A DNA stretch of 64,000 nt from Callorhinus ursinus (taxonomy: Eukaryota > Chordata > Mammalia > Carnivora > Otariidae), in NCBI RefSeq assembly GCF_003265705.1, contig NW_020312788.1, positions 3,276,193 to 3,340,192 on the forward strand, in the 5' to 3' direction. Of this stretch, positions 12,776 to 22,056 are shown in pieces (position 1 is the stretch's first letter; the number at the start of each line of letters is the position of its first letter). The position numbers were made by a program, and so were the translations under genes. The notes beneath the pieces were generated by a model. That model had not been told where the DNA came from and did not search any database. It worked only from the letters and a program-made list of their open reading frames with translations.

Positions 12776-13436
12776 CCAAATCTCTTGTTTATTTTGTTAA
12801 GTAGCATTTTATATACATTCCACCCGATGACCAGGTTTAATCCTTGGATGAGCAAGCACAGTTGTCTTCCAACCATACAGAATATTTGCTTTTCAAATTT
12901 AAATTTCCATTTATTTAGCTGCAGCCTCCCTGCCAGGCCTAAGTTCATGTCTTGGTGGAACCGACCGCAAATACTGTACACATTATATGGCAAGAGATGT
13001 AAAAATTCAATGTAACAGCACACACAATATTAATAATCACATTGGATGTGTCTTCCTGACTGTGTATTATTTCTGAAAAAGAGTTATTTACTTTTATTTT
13101 TGCAGAGATGATATGAAGACATTACCTCGAGTCTCGGTTTCCCAGAACCAGATTTTTATCTCAGATGCAGAGTATGTAAATCCTAGCAGTAGTTAGGATG
13201 TTGCTTTTTGAGATAAACACAATGCCTCAGGACCTGAGAATGAAATCTGGCCCTTCTAACTCATGTATTGTTTCCATGACCAGAGCCTAACACTTGTAAA
13301 TTGGTAGTCCAAAAAAGAAACTAGGAGCGGGAAGAGAAAAGCTTTTTACAAAACCCCTACACTGGTTCATTTCCCCCGGTGACACCAATAAAACACCAAC
13401 ACCCTAGGCCCCATTTCTTAAAAAAGAAAAGAAATG

Positions 13437-13444
13437 TATTTACA
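13437..13444 (-). promoter_or_regulatory. Pumilio-type element (UGUAAAUA) after the stop codon
   Basis: On the minus strand this reads TGTAAATA, matching the UGUANAUA consensus bound by PUM1/PUM2, and it lies 12 bases past the B3GALT1 stop codon. Other minus-strand matches in the probable UTR are at 12810-12817, 10959-10966, 10935-10942 and 9983-9990. The motif match is seen directly; binding is inferred. Confidence 0.35.
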
Positions 13445-13456
13445 TCGGTAAAAATC

Positions 13457-14437
13457 CTAACATCTGAGATGTTTCTTGCTTGACATGTCATTCCAGATTC
13501 TGTGCATTTCTTCTGGAGAGATCTGATGCACAGTGATGACGCGGCGATATCTACACAAACTGTAGGCCATTTTCCAGTGATTGAAGCCACTGTTCTGGAA
13601 AGGATGTATGCCCAGTTTTCGAAGACACAGTCCCACATAGACATCTTCAAGGTGAAGCAGCCTTGTATGGAGTGAGGTCTTATAAATGAGTTCAGCCACA
13701 TCAGCTGAAAAGATATAGCCAGTCCCCGAACAGAACGGTGGGTAGTTACTGTCAGGGTACAAATCCCTGGGCATGTACCACTTACTGCGGACGTCCCGGA
13801 TTGGCCCTCCATTGATGACATAGCCGGTAAAATACCTTCTTCTTGGCTTGGTGGAGGGTTTCAGTAGTTTGTAAATAAGGTTGTCCATGTTCACAAAAAT
13901 GTCACTGTCTGTTTTCATGACATACTTGGCTTTTGAACAAAAGGTGGCCACCCATCTCATTCCCATTAGTGTTTTGAGGGTAAGGTTATGGTAGGAGTCA
14001 ATAAAGTCCTCCACGATAATGTCGTGGAAGATTTGGCTCTCTTGCTCCACCATCTGATTCAGAACAGGATCGGCGTTCTTGCCCAGGAGGAAGAGAGTGG
14101 CTATCCTGATCCCTTTGAAGTTGTTCTCATCCCCCCACGTCTCTCGGATTGCCTGGCGGGCGTCAAATTCTTTGTGGGTGGTGCTGATGAGGATAACAAG
14201 GAAAGGAATGTTTTTCTCACATTTGTTGGGTTCATTTATAAGAAATTCAAAAGAATGTGGGTTTATAGGTCGAGTTCTTATGTTGCCAAAGGTGAAGTTT
14301 TTCCTGGCAACTGTTAGGTGGCTGAATGGCTTGGAGCCAGTGTAGGAAGAAGTGGGCCGAGTTATACTCAGATACCAGAGGGCACTGGCCCAGCACACAA
14401 CTGTCAAAACATAGAGACAGGAGACCTTTGAAGCCAT
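13457..14437 (-). CDS. B3GALT1: Beta-1,3-galactosyltransferase 1, complete coding exon
   Basis: A Golgi type II membrane enzyme of glycosyltransferase family 31 that transfers galactose from UDP-galactose to terminal N-acetylglucosamine in beta-1,3 linkage, making type 1 chains. The 326-residue product has the known family length. It has a short cytosolic N-terminus, a signal-anchor at about residues 6-25 and a lumenal catalytic domain. The GT31 motifs are intact: IRETWG at 97-102, the metal- and nucleotide-binding DSD at 177-179, and EDVYVG at 264-269. Possible N-glycosylation sites are NFT at 47 and NLT at 151, and cysteines lie at 72, 167, 236, 271, 295 and 326. The start is chosen because the signal-anchor follows directly and its context is strong (A at -3, G at +4). 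The coding region has no intron, frameshift or stop, so it appears functional. Paralogues such as B3GALT2 and B3GALT5 are less likely because the N-terminal anchor sequence is the one I recall for B3GALT1. Confidence 0.98.
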   Translation of the reverse strand: MASKVSCLYVLTVVCWASALWYLSITRPTSSYTGSKPFSHLTVARKNFTFGNIRTRPINPHSFEFLINEPNKCEKNIPFLVILISTTHKEFDARQAIRETWGDENNFKGIRIATLFLLGKNADPVLNQMVEQESQIFHDIIVEDFIDSYHNLTLKTLMGMRWVATFCSKAKYVMKTDSDIFVNMDNLIYKLLKPSTKPRRRYFTGYVINGGPIRDVRSKWYMPRDLYPDSNYPPFCSGTGYIFSADVAELIYKTSLHTRLLHLEDVYVGLCLRKLGIHPFQNSGFNHWKMAYSLCRYRRVITVHQISPEEMHRIWNDMSSKKHLRC

Positions 14438-14664
14438 TGTCTTGAGCGCACGTCTATTGCAAATACGGAAGAATATGCCTTCTTGGCATTAGTTTGTTTT
14501 CATCTTGCAAAGGCAGCATATTACTAATAAATCTTAGTTTGACAGAGAAGTGTGAGTGCGGGAATGTCCATGGGTCTTAGTGGCGGTCTGGCATCTCTGC
14601 ATTCCCTTTACTTTCTTCCAAACCTGATGGAAAGTTCCATGTCTCATAAATCTTCCTCTTAACT
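14438..14664 (-). other. B3GALT1: B3GALT1 5' UTR part of the coding exon, with splice acceptor
   Basis: On the minus strand a T-rich tract ending 'ttattgattttgcag' stops at 14665-14666, giving a good AG acceptor and an exon start at 14664. This leaves 227 bases of 5' UTR before the ATG. The known gene has non-coding upstream exons and a coding last exon, which fits. The acceptor is a sequence-based prediction without transcript support. Confidence 0.55.
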
Positions 14665-14666
14665 CT

Positions 14667-17407
14667 GCAAAATCAATAAAGTACAGTTGTCGTTCAGATT
14701 TATTTAGTCACTTCACATCCTCAAATAAACATAATAAGGGTGTTAGAATTACCCACGATGACTAAAATCGTAAACGTAATCATTCATTGCCACCGCTACT
14801 GAAAACTTCCTGACACCACCATCCTCCCTTTCCTCCCCTGGATAGAGGTTATTTATGTATATTCATACCCAATTAACAAGTACTAGATTCTATAATCTAG
14901 AGGAACATGAAGTAAACTGAACATTAGTAATTAAAAAAGACTTTCCCCTCTTCACAAAAGGACCTCTTCGCTATTAAAAACCTGACACTGAAGTCTTCTT
15001 TCAAGCAGGAGGGCCTCACACCGGGCCTCCTATCTCATTTCCATGCTTCGAAGCCTGAGTGTTTGTTGGCTTGATTCTGATGAAGTAGTTGGTTCTCAAC
15101 ATCCCTCTGCTTTCTCTAGCCCTGTATTTGAAAATGTGTGCATGACTACTGGAAAATCTCTGCTCAAACGGTCTCCCTGGGCTCTGACTTACAAGTAATT
15201 CCTTACTTTTCCTCACTTTTTCCTAACTTCGGCTCTCATGAATGTTGGCCCCTAATTCTCAGTTTCCTAGGAGGCTTCACATGAGGAAGGGCCTTACCCT
15301 CAGGCACGGACACCATCACCCAAGGGACTTTTCAGACAGCTGGCAGCATTCATTTTCGAGTTGATCTAAATGGTATCACGTTTTGTGCTTTTCAGCAATT
15401 CCCCCTGATGTTCCCTTGATGAAATTATGCTGGCCCCTTTCAATTCTGTTTATGTAGTGACACTTGTCAGTAAACAGAGCAGCAGTATAAGAGACACAAT
15501 TGAGCTTGGAGCCACAGACCCAATGAAGATGGAAAGAACACTCTAATTGGTTCACATTAAAAAGTTGTCCTTTGGAACTCTAATTCTTTCTAGAACTTGA
15601 GCTGCTCTCATGCCAGTAAAAAATATATGCCAGCCTACAAAGTCCATTCATGTTAAAAACTGTCTTTTCCTTCCCAGTTAGAGCAAAATGTGGTGGCCCC
15701 GGAAGACAGAGATAGCAAATCATGGATATCGACTTCAACAAAGTCTGCTTCAAAGAAAACTACGCACTTAAATGGACAGACTGTGTTGAAAGAATTTAAC
15801 TGGGATTATAGATTGAAAATCAGGTTTCCAAGCACAATATTTATAATGAAATGAAAAGACATGATGGGCAATAGCAGAGATAACACACATCCTCTTGTCA
15901 AAGCCAAGAGCTGCCTGTGAATATATGATCCATATGAGACCAGCAATAACTCAGTGTGGTTACGGTTCTAACTAAATGAATATTAGAAAGGCTTCAAGCA
16001 GCATGACTCTAGGCATAGGCAGGGCTTCATCCAACCCATAATAAGTACTCTCTAAATAGAATCTCCAATATCCTTGGCTCCTGAAGGAAATGTCCGCTCT
16101 AAGGTGCACCATAGCTGATAAAAAGGACGTGATGTGCAGCAAGCTTTGAAACTTAAAATAGCGAGCGAAACGAAGTGAGAAGCCAGCGATAGAGTTTAGA
16201 AAAGGGCTTCTCAACTTGGGATATACAGACGGCGGCTCCATCTGAATGCCAAAGGAGTGTGAGTTGAGTCTCAAACCAAACTTTCTCCGTCATTGTTCCT
16301 GGCTAGTATCTGATTCTTATAAGCCTGCTGTTGTCATCCTAGAGCCCTTGTTACTTCTCATAGTTTCCTACTGAACTGTGAGTCATCTATTACTAAGCTG
16401 GCATACCAAAAATAGTCACTGGAAAAGGCACCTCTCAAGCTCTCCTCTTGAGCCACTACTCACATGGGTGCCTGTGAGGTATTGGAAAAATGGAAGTAGA
16501 GCCCATACTCCTCCTCAAGGAACACGTGGTCTAGGAGGAAAGACTTCCTGTACACGATTAAAACAGAGAGACAGAAAATTTCCTCACGAGGCTACTGGAG
16601 GACACAGGAGAGGTGGGCTGGTGGACAGGGTATGGGCAGACCAGGTACAGTCGAGCAGAATGCACATGGTATCTCCACAAGGCGCCATTCCCAGAGACTG
16701 CGATGTGAATCATACTCCTCCACCCCATCCCGGACTGAAACAACGAGGTTGCCTCAGAGAAGATGCTGTGCAAACGTTATCTAAGCTGAGTCTTCAAGGG
16801 CAAGTACGAATTATCTGGATGAGGGCCAGACATTTGAGGCAGAGGAAACGTGAAGACATGAAGTGAGAGGCACGGTGTGTGCCTGGACTGTAAATCCTGG
16901 AGGGAGGGAAGAGGGCAGGGTGCCGGGGAGCAGGGTGGTGATGGTGAAGTTTCAGGCTCTCGAGATAAGCAGGGGGCAGATGGTGAGAGGTGCTCAGAAA
17001 CTGTTCTGAGCTGAGTAGCTTGTCGCCCGTCTCTGCAATCGAAAGGGTGCGAGGGAGGATTTTACTTTCACCAAATCCTGTCCACTGATTTCAACAGCCA
17101 TTTATTTTTCCATATTAAGTATTTCTTTTTCCCATAATTCTGTGCCCCAAGGGAATAAGTGACAATTTGTTTTCTCTGAAACTTCTCTGTGTGATTTTCT
17201 GGGGGAAGGGACTCCATAAATAACAGGTACTTGGGAGATTTAGAAAGAGCTCAAAGAGGGAGAAATATAAGAGAAATTGGTGAGAGCATGAATAAAGTTT
17301 ATGTATTTAAGAACACTTTTCACAGAAGAATGAGTGTTCTCTCTTAGCTAACGAACACGACACTCCTTTCCATTGTTATTGTAGGTATTTATTTATTTAA
17401 TTTATTT
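14667..17407. other. Probable B3GALT1 intron, repeat-poor
   Basis: This stretch contains no SINE or young L1. A divergent antisense L2-like block covers about 16480-17050, with an 'aagctgagtcttcaagggca' type segment, and it explains the 162-codon open frame at 16378-16866. Apart from an A/T-rich (TTTA) stretch near 17384-17407, nothing else was recognised. Confidence 0.45.
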
Positions 17408-17421
17408 ATAGGTCTCATTTT

Positions 17422-17624
17422 ATTTTATTTTTTAAAGATTTTATTTATTTATTTGACAGAGAGAGATACAGCGAGAGAGGGAACACAAGCAGGGGGAGTG
17501 GGAGAGGGAGAAGCAGGCTCCCTGCAGAGCAGGGAGCCTGATGCGGGGCTCGATCCCAGGGCCCGGGGATCATGACCTGAGCCGAAGGCAGACGCTGAAC
17601 CACTGAGCCACCCCGGCACCCTGA
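17422..17624 (-). mobile_element. Can-SINE with perfect 14-bp target duplication
   Basis: A complete young-type element with tail 'ttaaagattttatttatt', a GAGA tract, 'gcagggggagtgggagaggg', 'gatgcggggctcgatccc' and a slightly altered inverted head ending 'ccaccccggcaccct'. Direct repeats 'ataggtctcatttt' lie at 17408-17421 and 17625-17638 and match perfectly. Confidence 0.95.
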
Positions 17625-17639
17625 ATAGGTCTCATTTTC

Positions 17640-17815
17640 AAAAGCATGTACTGGGCTATGTGCTCCATGCCCTGTATTTTATAGAGCTTCATTCCTTACA
17701 TTGTTACAAGAGAGGTACTGTCTCCATTTTACAGTTGAGAAAATGGAAACTCAGAGATATCAAGTAGCTTGCTCAAGATCACACAGCTAGCGGGTGACTA
17801 AGTGAGTAGTCATCT
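17640..17815 (-). repeat. MIR SINE
   Basis: The text 'ctccattttacagttgagaa', 'atcaagtagcttgctcaaga' and 'tcacacagctagcgggtg' is a well-preserved antisense MIR core. The Can-SINE at 17422 inserted just beside it. A small plus-strand MIR piece follows at about 18560-18665. I recognised nothing else in 17816-19689. Confidence 0.7.
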
Positions 17816-19689
17816 CAAGCTTCCTAAGGCCCAATAGGACAATAGGCAAAATCTTGCACAGGAGAGCCAGGGTGGCAGGGAGGAACGCATGCTGCTCTTC
17901 TCCCAGTGATCCACACATTTATTTTTTTTTAGATTGTGTGTCCATGGCTGGAATTTTTGCCTAGTTCATTCTGGTTTGTTACACACCGCATGACACCAGT
18001 TCTATGGGGATCCTTGATCATCAAAAAATGATGACTTGCAAAGAGCACATGAAAGCTGGGATGGTGGGGGGGAGAGCTACAGCTGTCGGAAGCTTCAGAA
18101 ACACTTTGCAGTTCCCTTTCTCTGACGTCTCGAAACACATACATGTACTCACACTCACACACTGAAAGAATCACTCTTTCTACTGATTTTTTTCAGACAC
18201 AAGGACAGAAGTAAGCACAGTATTGTTACATCCTGGGCACCAGGAAATGCAAGTGATCACCAATAAAAACAGAGGATTTGAGATGGGAAAAAGAATCAGC
18301 CTAGAATCTGAAGAGTGGCTAACGATAATGTGCACCTACAGTGAGGGGCACTAAAACGCATCCTATTTGCTTATAACAAAAGAGGTTTCTCAGGTGGCCA
18401 GGCAAACACAAAAATGGGCCTCTGGAACAGAAATAGCAATGTAAGTAAAGAGAATAGAGTAGTAGCAGGCTGCATTTAACTCTAAAGCATGATTTTACAT
18501 ATGTTGGTTGAAGTAGTTAGTGTTGAGCAAGATGTCCATGTTTTACTTCTTGAACAATCCAAACTTGCTATGTGGCTTTCTGTGCCTCAGGAGCCTTACA
18601 TATAAAATAAGGGCAAAAATAACATCTACATTATCTCCGACAACATTATAGCTATTAATGATCATCACCAATCCTTTGAGTTTCTTGGAGGGAAATATTG
18701 CTATACAGGCAGATAGTATTATGATATAAAGAACAGGTTCTAATGGGGATGAGGGGATTATGTCAGTTGATCAGTTCATGATTTGGGGTCCAGAGCATAC
18801 ATGTCAATCGATTCTTCTAAATATGTAGGATTGCGGTCAGTTTTTTGGCCTAGTGAATACACTGTATGGACTGCTTGCTAGAGAATTCTGTTTTCTTCCT
18901 GGAAAACACAAAGGCAAAAGTCTACTAAAAAGCAAAGAAAATGACAGCTGAAAAGTTCTAGAGAAGGAGCTGAATGTCACAAAGCAGAATCCTCTGGAGG
19001 GTTCTCTTAGTTTCATGAAATTTAAAGAAGTCTTGTTTAACAGACATTTTAATGTATTAAAATACAAACTTGCACACAGAGCATTTGTCAATCCTCTTAG
19101 CAGCCCTACTCCAACCACAGATGCTGATGACACATTAATGTGTCATCCATTAAATACAAATCCCTCTAAATAGAAACATTCCCCTCTAACACTTGAAAGA
19201 TTTCCTCCCCAGAGGTCTTGCTGTATCACAGATTACCTCATTCACAGAATCCGTCAGTAGCTATCCACCATCACCTTTCAGGAAGTTAATGGGGCAGAAT
19301 TTTCAATTTAAGGAGCACATGTTTCTCCTAGAAATCACATGGGATAATCTGTTATTTTGAGTAATTTATTTTTTTTAAAAGCTACTAAATTTGCCCAAAT
19401 TCTTCTCTTATATGGCCAGAAGTCAGTCCAGCAGCAAGTGGGTAGAATCTCTTGGGTGAACTGTGCATAGTGTGGGGTGTCAAGTTCATGTCCTTCTCCG
19501 TCATGGTTCCGGCAAGTACAAGTCAGTCTGAGTGCCTACGTCCCAGTTGCCACTGAGATGGCGTGGCAGTCATTCCAGCTTCCCTGCACCCATGGGTGAG
19601 GCTGCACAGGCCCCTTCTATTCCCTGGTGTCACAAGGAATATAATATCCCTGAGTTCTGATTTCCCTTGGATTTCCAAATCTACTTCAT

Positions 19690-19945
19690 TTGTTCATCAG
19701 AGACGTATTGAACACCTGTTAGAGATGCCAGGCACTGTTCTACAACTGGTAAGACAGATGGGGGCTTACTTTCTAGGAAATGTAGGCAGAAAATAAATCC
19801 ATGATAAATGAATACAAAAATAGTTTCAGGTAGCGATAAGTGATGTAAGTAAGTTGGGCAATGGGATAAAGACTGAGTAGAGGTGGGAGGGGAGCAACTT
19901 TAGAAGAACTGGTCATTCTCTGAAGGGGTGACATTTGAGCTGAGA
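19690..19945 (-). repeat. L2-like LINE fragment, antisense
   Basis: 'gatgccaggcactgttctac', 'gtagcgataagtgatgtaag' and 'ggggtgacatttgagctgag' follow the order of antisense L2 copies. The end at about 19945 adjoins a lysine-rich open frame described next. Confidence 0.55.
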
Positions 19946-20146
19946 ATAAAAAGCCTTGCGATCTCCAGTCTGGTAATTGAGTCTTTTACTAACTTTTTGG
20001 CTCTTTGCTTGGCTCTTTGGGATTAATGCTTCATTAAGAGCATCCTTTTGGTTTTTAATCTCTGCTCCTCTCGTTTTTTGGATCTTCTTGGCTTCATGTT
20101 TCCCAGTGGTGGCCTTTTTGCCCACTCGTTCAAATGCCCTCAGCTT
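19946..20146 (-). other. Unrecognised lysine-rich open frame
   Basis: On the minus strand the frame is open from 20146 down through 19913, running into the L2-like repeat at its 3' end. It has no ATG near its start (a GTG lies at 20125). The translated part is rich in Lys, Gln and Ala, with repeats such as KSQAKSQKVSK. I do not recognise the protein. No A-tail or target duplication was seen, so it could be a decayed exon, a fragment of a retrocopy or chance. Confidence 0.2.
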
Positions 20147-20457
20147 CTAGAGATGTAGGTTATTTGTATTAGTAGGTTATGTGTATTAGTTTGCTAAGGT
20201 GGCCATAACAAAGTTCCATAAGTTGGGTAAATTTATTGTTTCATAATTCTTTTTTTTAAATTAAATTTTAGGTAGTTAACAAATAGTGCAATATTGGTTT
20301 CTGGAGTAGAATTCAGTGATTCACCACTTACACATAACACCCAGGGCTCACCATAACAAGTGCCCTCCTTAATCCCCCTCACCCATTTAGCCCATCCCCT
20401 GCCCACCTCCTTCCATCAGCCCTCAGTTTGTTCTCTATTGTTAAGAGTCTCTTATGG

Positions 20458-20657
20458 TGGGGCGCCTGGGTGGCTCAGTCATTAAGCATCTGCCTTCGGC
20501 TCAGGTCATGATCTCAAGGTCCTGGGATCGAGCCCCGTGTCGGGCTCCCTGCTCCGCGGGAAGCCTGCTTCTCCCTCTCCCACTCCCCCTGCCTGTGTTC
20601 CCTCTCTTGCTGTCTCTCTCTGTCAAATAAATAAATAAATAAAATCTTAAAAAAGAA
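20458..20657 (+). mobile_element. Can-SINE, plus orientation, inside L1
   Basis: A complete element beginning 'ggggcgcctgggtggctcag', with the tRNA-like A and B boxes, 'gctccgcgggaagcctgctt', a CT tract and the tail 'caaataaataaataaataaa'. Target duplications are 'aagagtctcttatgg' at 20443-20457 and 'aagagtttcttatgg' at 20658-20672. It splits the L1 3' UTR, so it is younger than the L1. Confidence 0.95.
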
Positions 20658-20699
20658 AAGAGTTTCTTATGGCTTGTTTCCTTCTCTCATTTTTTTCTT

Positions 20700-20900
20700 T
20701 CTTTTTTTTTTAAAAAAAAGATTTTATTTATTTATTTTGACAGAGAGAGAGAGAGAGAGAGAGAGACAGTGAGAGCAGGAACACAAGTAGGGGGAGTGGG
20801 AGAGGGAGAAGCGGGCTCCCTGTGAGGTTTGATCCCAGGACCCCGGGACCATGACCCTAGCTGAAGGCAGACGCTCAATGGCTGAGCCACCCAGGTGCCG
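20700..20900 (-). mobile_element. Can-SINE with internal deletion, inside L1
   Basis: The inverted tail, a long GA tract, 'gagaagcgggctccctgtga' and the head ending 'cacccaggtgcc' are present, but the usual stretch between 'ctccctg' and 'gatcccagg' is largely missing. Flanks 'ctctcatttttt' (from about 20685) and 'ctctcctttttt' (from 20901) are probable target duplications. It is the second SINE within the same L1. Confidence 0.88.
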
Positions 20901-21091
20901 CTCTCCTTTTTTCCTTTTCCCCTTTACATATATTCATCTGTTTTCTTTCTTAAATTCCACATGTGACTGAGATCATGTAGTATTTGTCTTTCTCTGACTG
21001 ACTTATTTCATTTAGCATAATATACTCTAGCTCCATCCATGTCATTGCAAATGGCAAGGTTTCATTCTTTTTGATGGTTGAGTAATATTCC

Positions 21092-21093
<2 letters not shown>

Positions 21094-21148
<55 letters not shown>
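21094..21148. repeat. (TG)n microsatellite within L1 ORF2
   Basis: About 27 TG units occupy the place where the full-length L1 copy at 29361 has 'tatatatgga', inside the ORF2 3' part. The microsatellite therefore grew from a short alternating seed in the L1 itself. Confidence 0.95.
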
Positions 21149-21152
<4 letters not shown>

Positions 21153-21618
21153 CATCTTCTTTATCCATTCATCTGTTGATGGACATTTGGGCTCTCTCCA
21201 TAGTTTGGCTAGTGTTGACAATGCTGTTATAAGCATCAGGGTGCATATATCCCTTCAAATCTCTATTTTTCTATCCTGTGGGTAAATACCCAGTAGTGCA
21301 ATTGCTGGATCCTATGGTAGTTCTGTTTTTTGAACTTTTTGAGGAACCTCCATACTGTTTTCCAGAGTGGCTGCACCAGCTTGCATTCCCACCAATAGTG
21401 CAAATGGGTTCCCCTTTCTCCCCATCCTCACCAACACCAGTTGTTCCTTGTATTGTTTCACAAATTCTCAAGGCTAGAAGTCTGAGAAGATGTTGGTGGG
21501 GCGGTTCCTTCTGAGAGCTATGACTAAGAATCTGTTCCATACTTTTCTCCTAACTTCTGGTGATTTGCTGGCACTCCTGATTTATAGATGCACTAACTAG
21601 ATCTCTGTCTCCATCTTT

Positions 21619-21816
21619 TTTTTTTTTTTAGATTTTTTATTTATTTATTTGAGAGAGAGAGAATGAGAGATAGAGAGCACGAGAGGGAAGAGGGTTAGGG
21701 GGAGAAGCAGACTCCCTGCCAAGCAGGGAGCCCGATATGGGACTCGATCCCGGGACTCCAGGATCATGACCTGAGCTGAAGGCAGTCGCTTAACCAACTG
21801 AGCCACCCAGGCGCCC
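21619..21816 (-). mobile_element. Can-SINE in the MLT1-type LTR
   Basis: A complete element from the T-run and 'ttatttatttatttgaga' to 'gccacccaggcgccc'. Perfect direct repeats 'ctctgtctccatcttt' lie at 21603-21618 and 21817-21832. It is inserted directly in the LTR, independently of the nested L1. Confidence 0.94.
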
Positions 21817-22056
21817 CTCTGTCTCCATCTTTACACAGCATTTTCATTTCCCTGTGGGTGTCTGTGTGTTCTAGTTTTCCCTTTTTATAAGGACACCAGT
21901 CATATTAGATTAGGGCCTACCATAATGACCTCATTTGAATTTGAATACCTCTGTAAAGACCCTATTTCCAAAGAAGGTCACATTCTGAAGTATTGGGCAT
22001 TAAGACTTCAACATGTCTTTTTTTTGGGGGCGGGAGACACAACTTCATCCATAACA

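Larger units (their letters stand above)
9640..13456 (-). other. B3GALT1: Probable B3GALT1 3' UTR and downstream DNA
   Basis: This stretch runs 3' of the B3GALT1 stop codon on the same strand. It is AT-rich, has no SINE or young L1, and contains many minus-strand AATAAA hexamers (plus-strand TTTATT, for example at 9688-9693, 12592-12597, 12788-12793 and 12910-12915), so the end of the transcript cannot be fixed from sequence alone. A CA microsatellite, a MIR-like patch and a C-run lie inside it. Open frames here, such as 12700-13023 on the minus strand, show no recognisable protein similarity. Exclusion of young repeats fits a constrained UTR, but this is inference. Confidence 0.5.
20251..21450 (-). 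mobile_element. 5'-truncated L1 inserted in the LTR
   Basis: On the plus strand an inverted A-tail and a 3' UTR ('taacacccagggctcaccat', 'cctcagtttgttctctattg') lead into ORF2 C-terminal sequence: 'gacttatttcatttagcata', 'ctttatccattcatctgttg', 'gtaaatacccagtagtgcaa' and 'tgttttccagagtggctgca'. Target duplications are 'tattgtttcataattct' at 20234-20250 and 'tattgtttcacaaattct' at 21451-21468. The element is interrupted by SINEs at 20458 and about 20700 and by a TG microsatellite. No functional ORF remains. Confidence 0.88.
20182..22056 (-). mobile_element. MLT1-type MaLR solo LTR, interrupted by later insertions
   Basis: The outer parts match a mammalian MaLR LTR in antisense: 'tgtattagtttgctaaggtg' at the left, then 'caaggctagaagtctgagaa', 'ataaggacaccagtcata' and 'gacctcatttgaatttgaat', ending 'cttcatccataaca' at the right. 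Its pieces lie at 20182-20250, 21451-21618 and 21833-22056. It is a solo LTR with no coding region and is split by an L1 (itself carrying two SINEs) and by a separate SINE. Confidence 0.75.

Noticed and set aside
13357..13821. 154-codon minus-strand frame overlapping B3GALT1
   Set aside because: It is an out-of-register reading of the B3GALT1 coding sequence and its start of 3' UTR, with no known similarity. The plus-strand frames at 13988-14345 are antisense shadows of the same exon.
16378..16866. 162-codon plus-strand open frame
   Set aside because: It overlaps divergent antisense L2-like text, has no recognised domain and no splice or start support.
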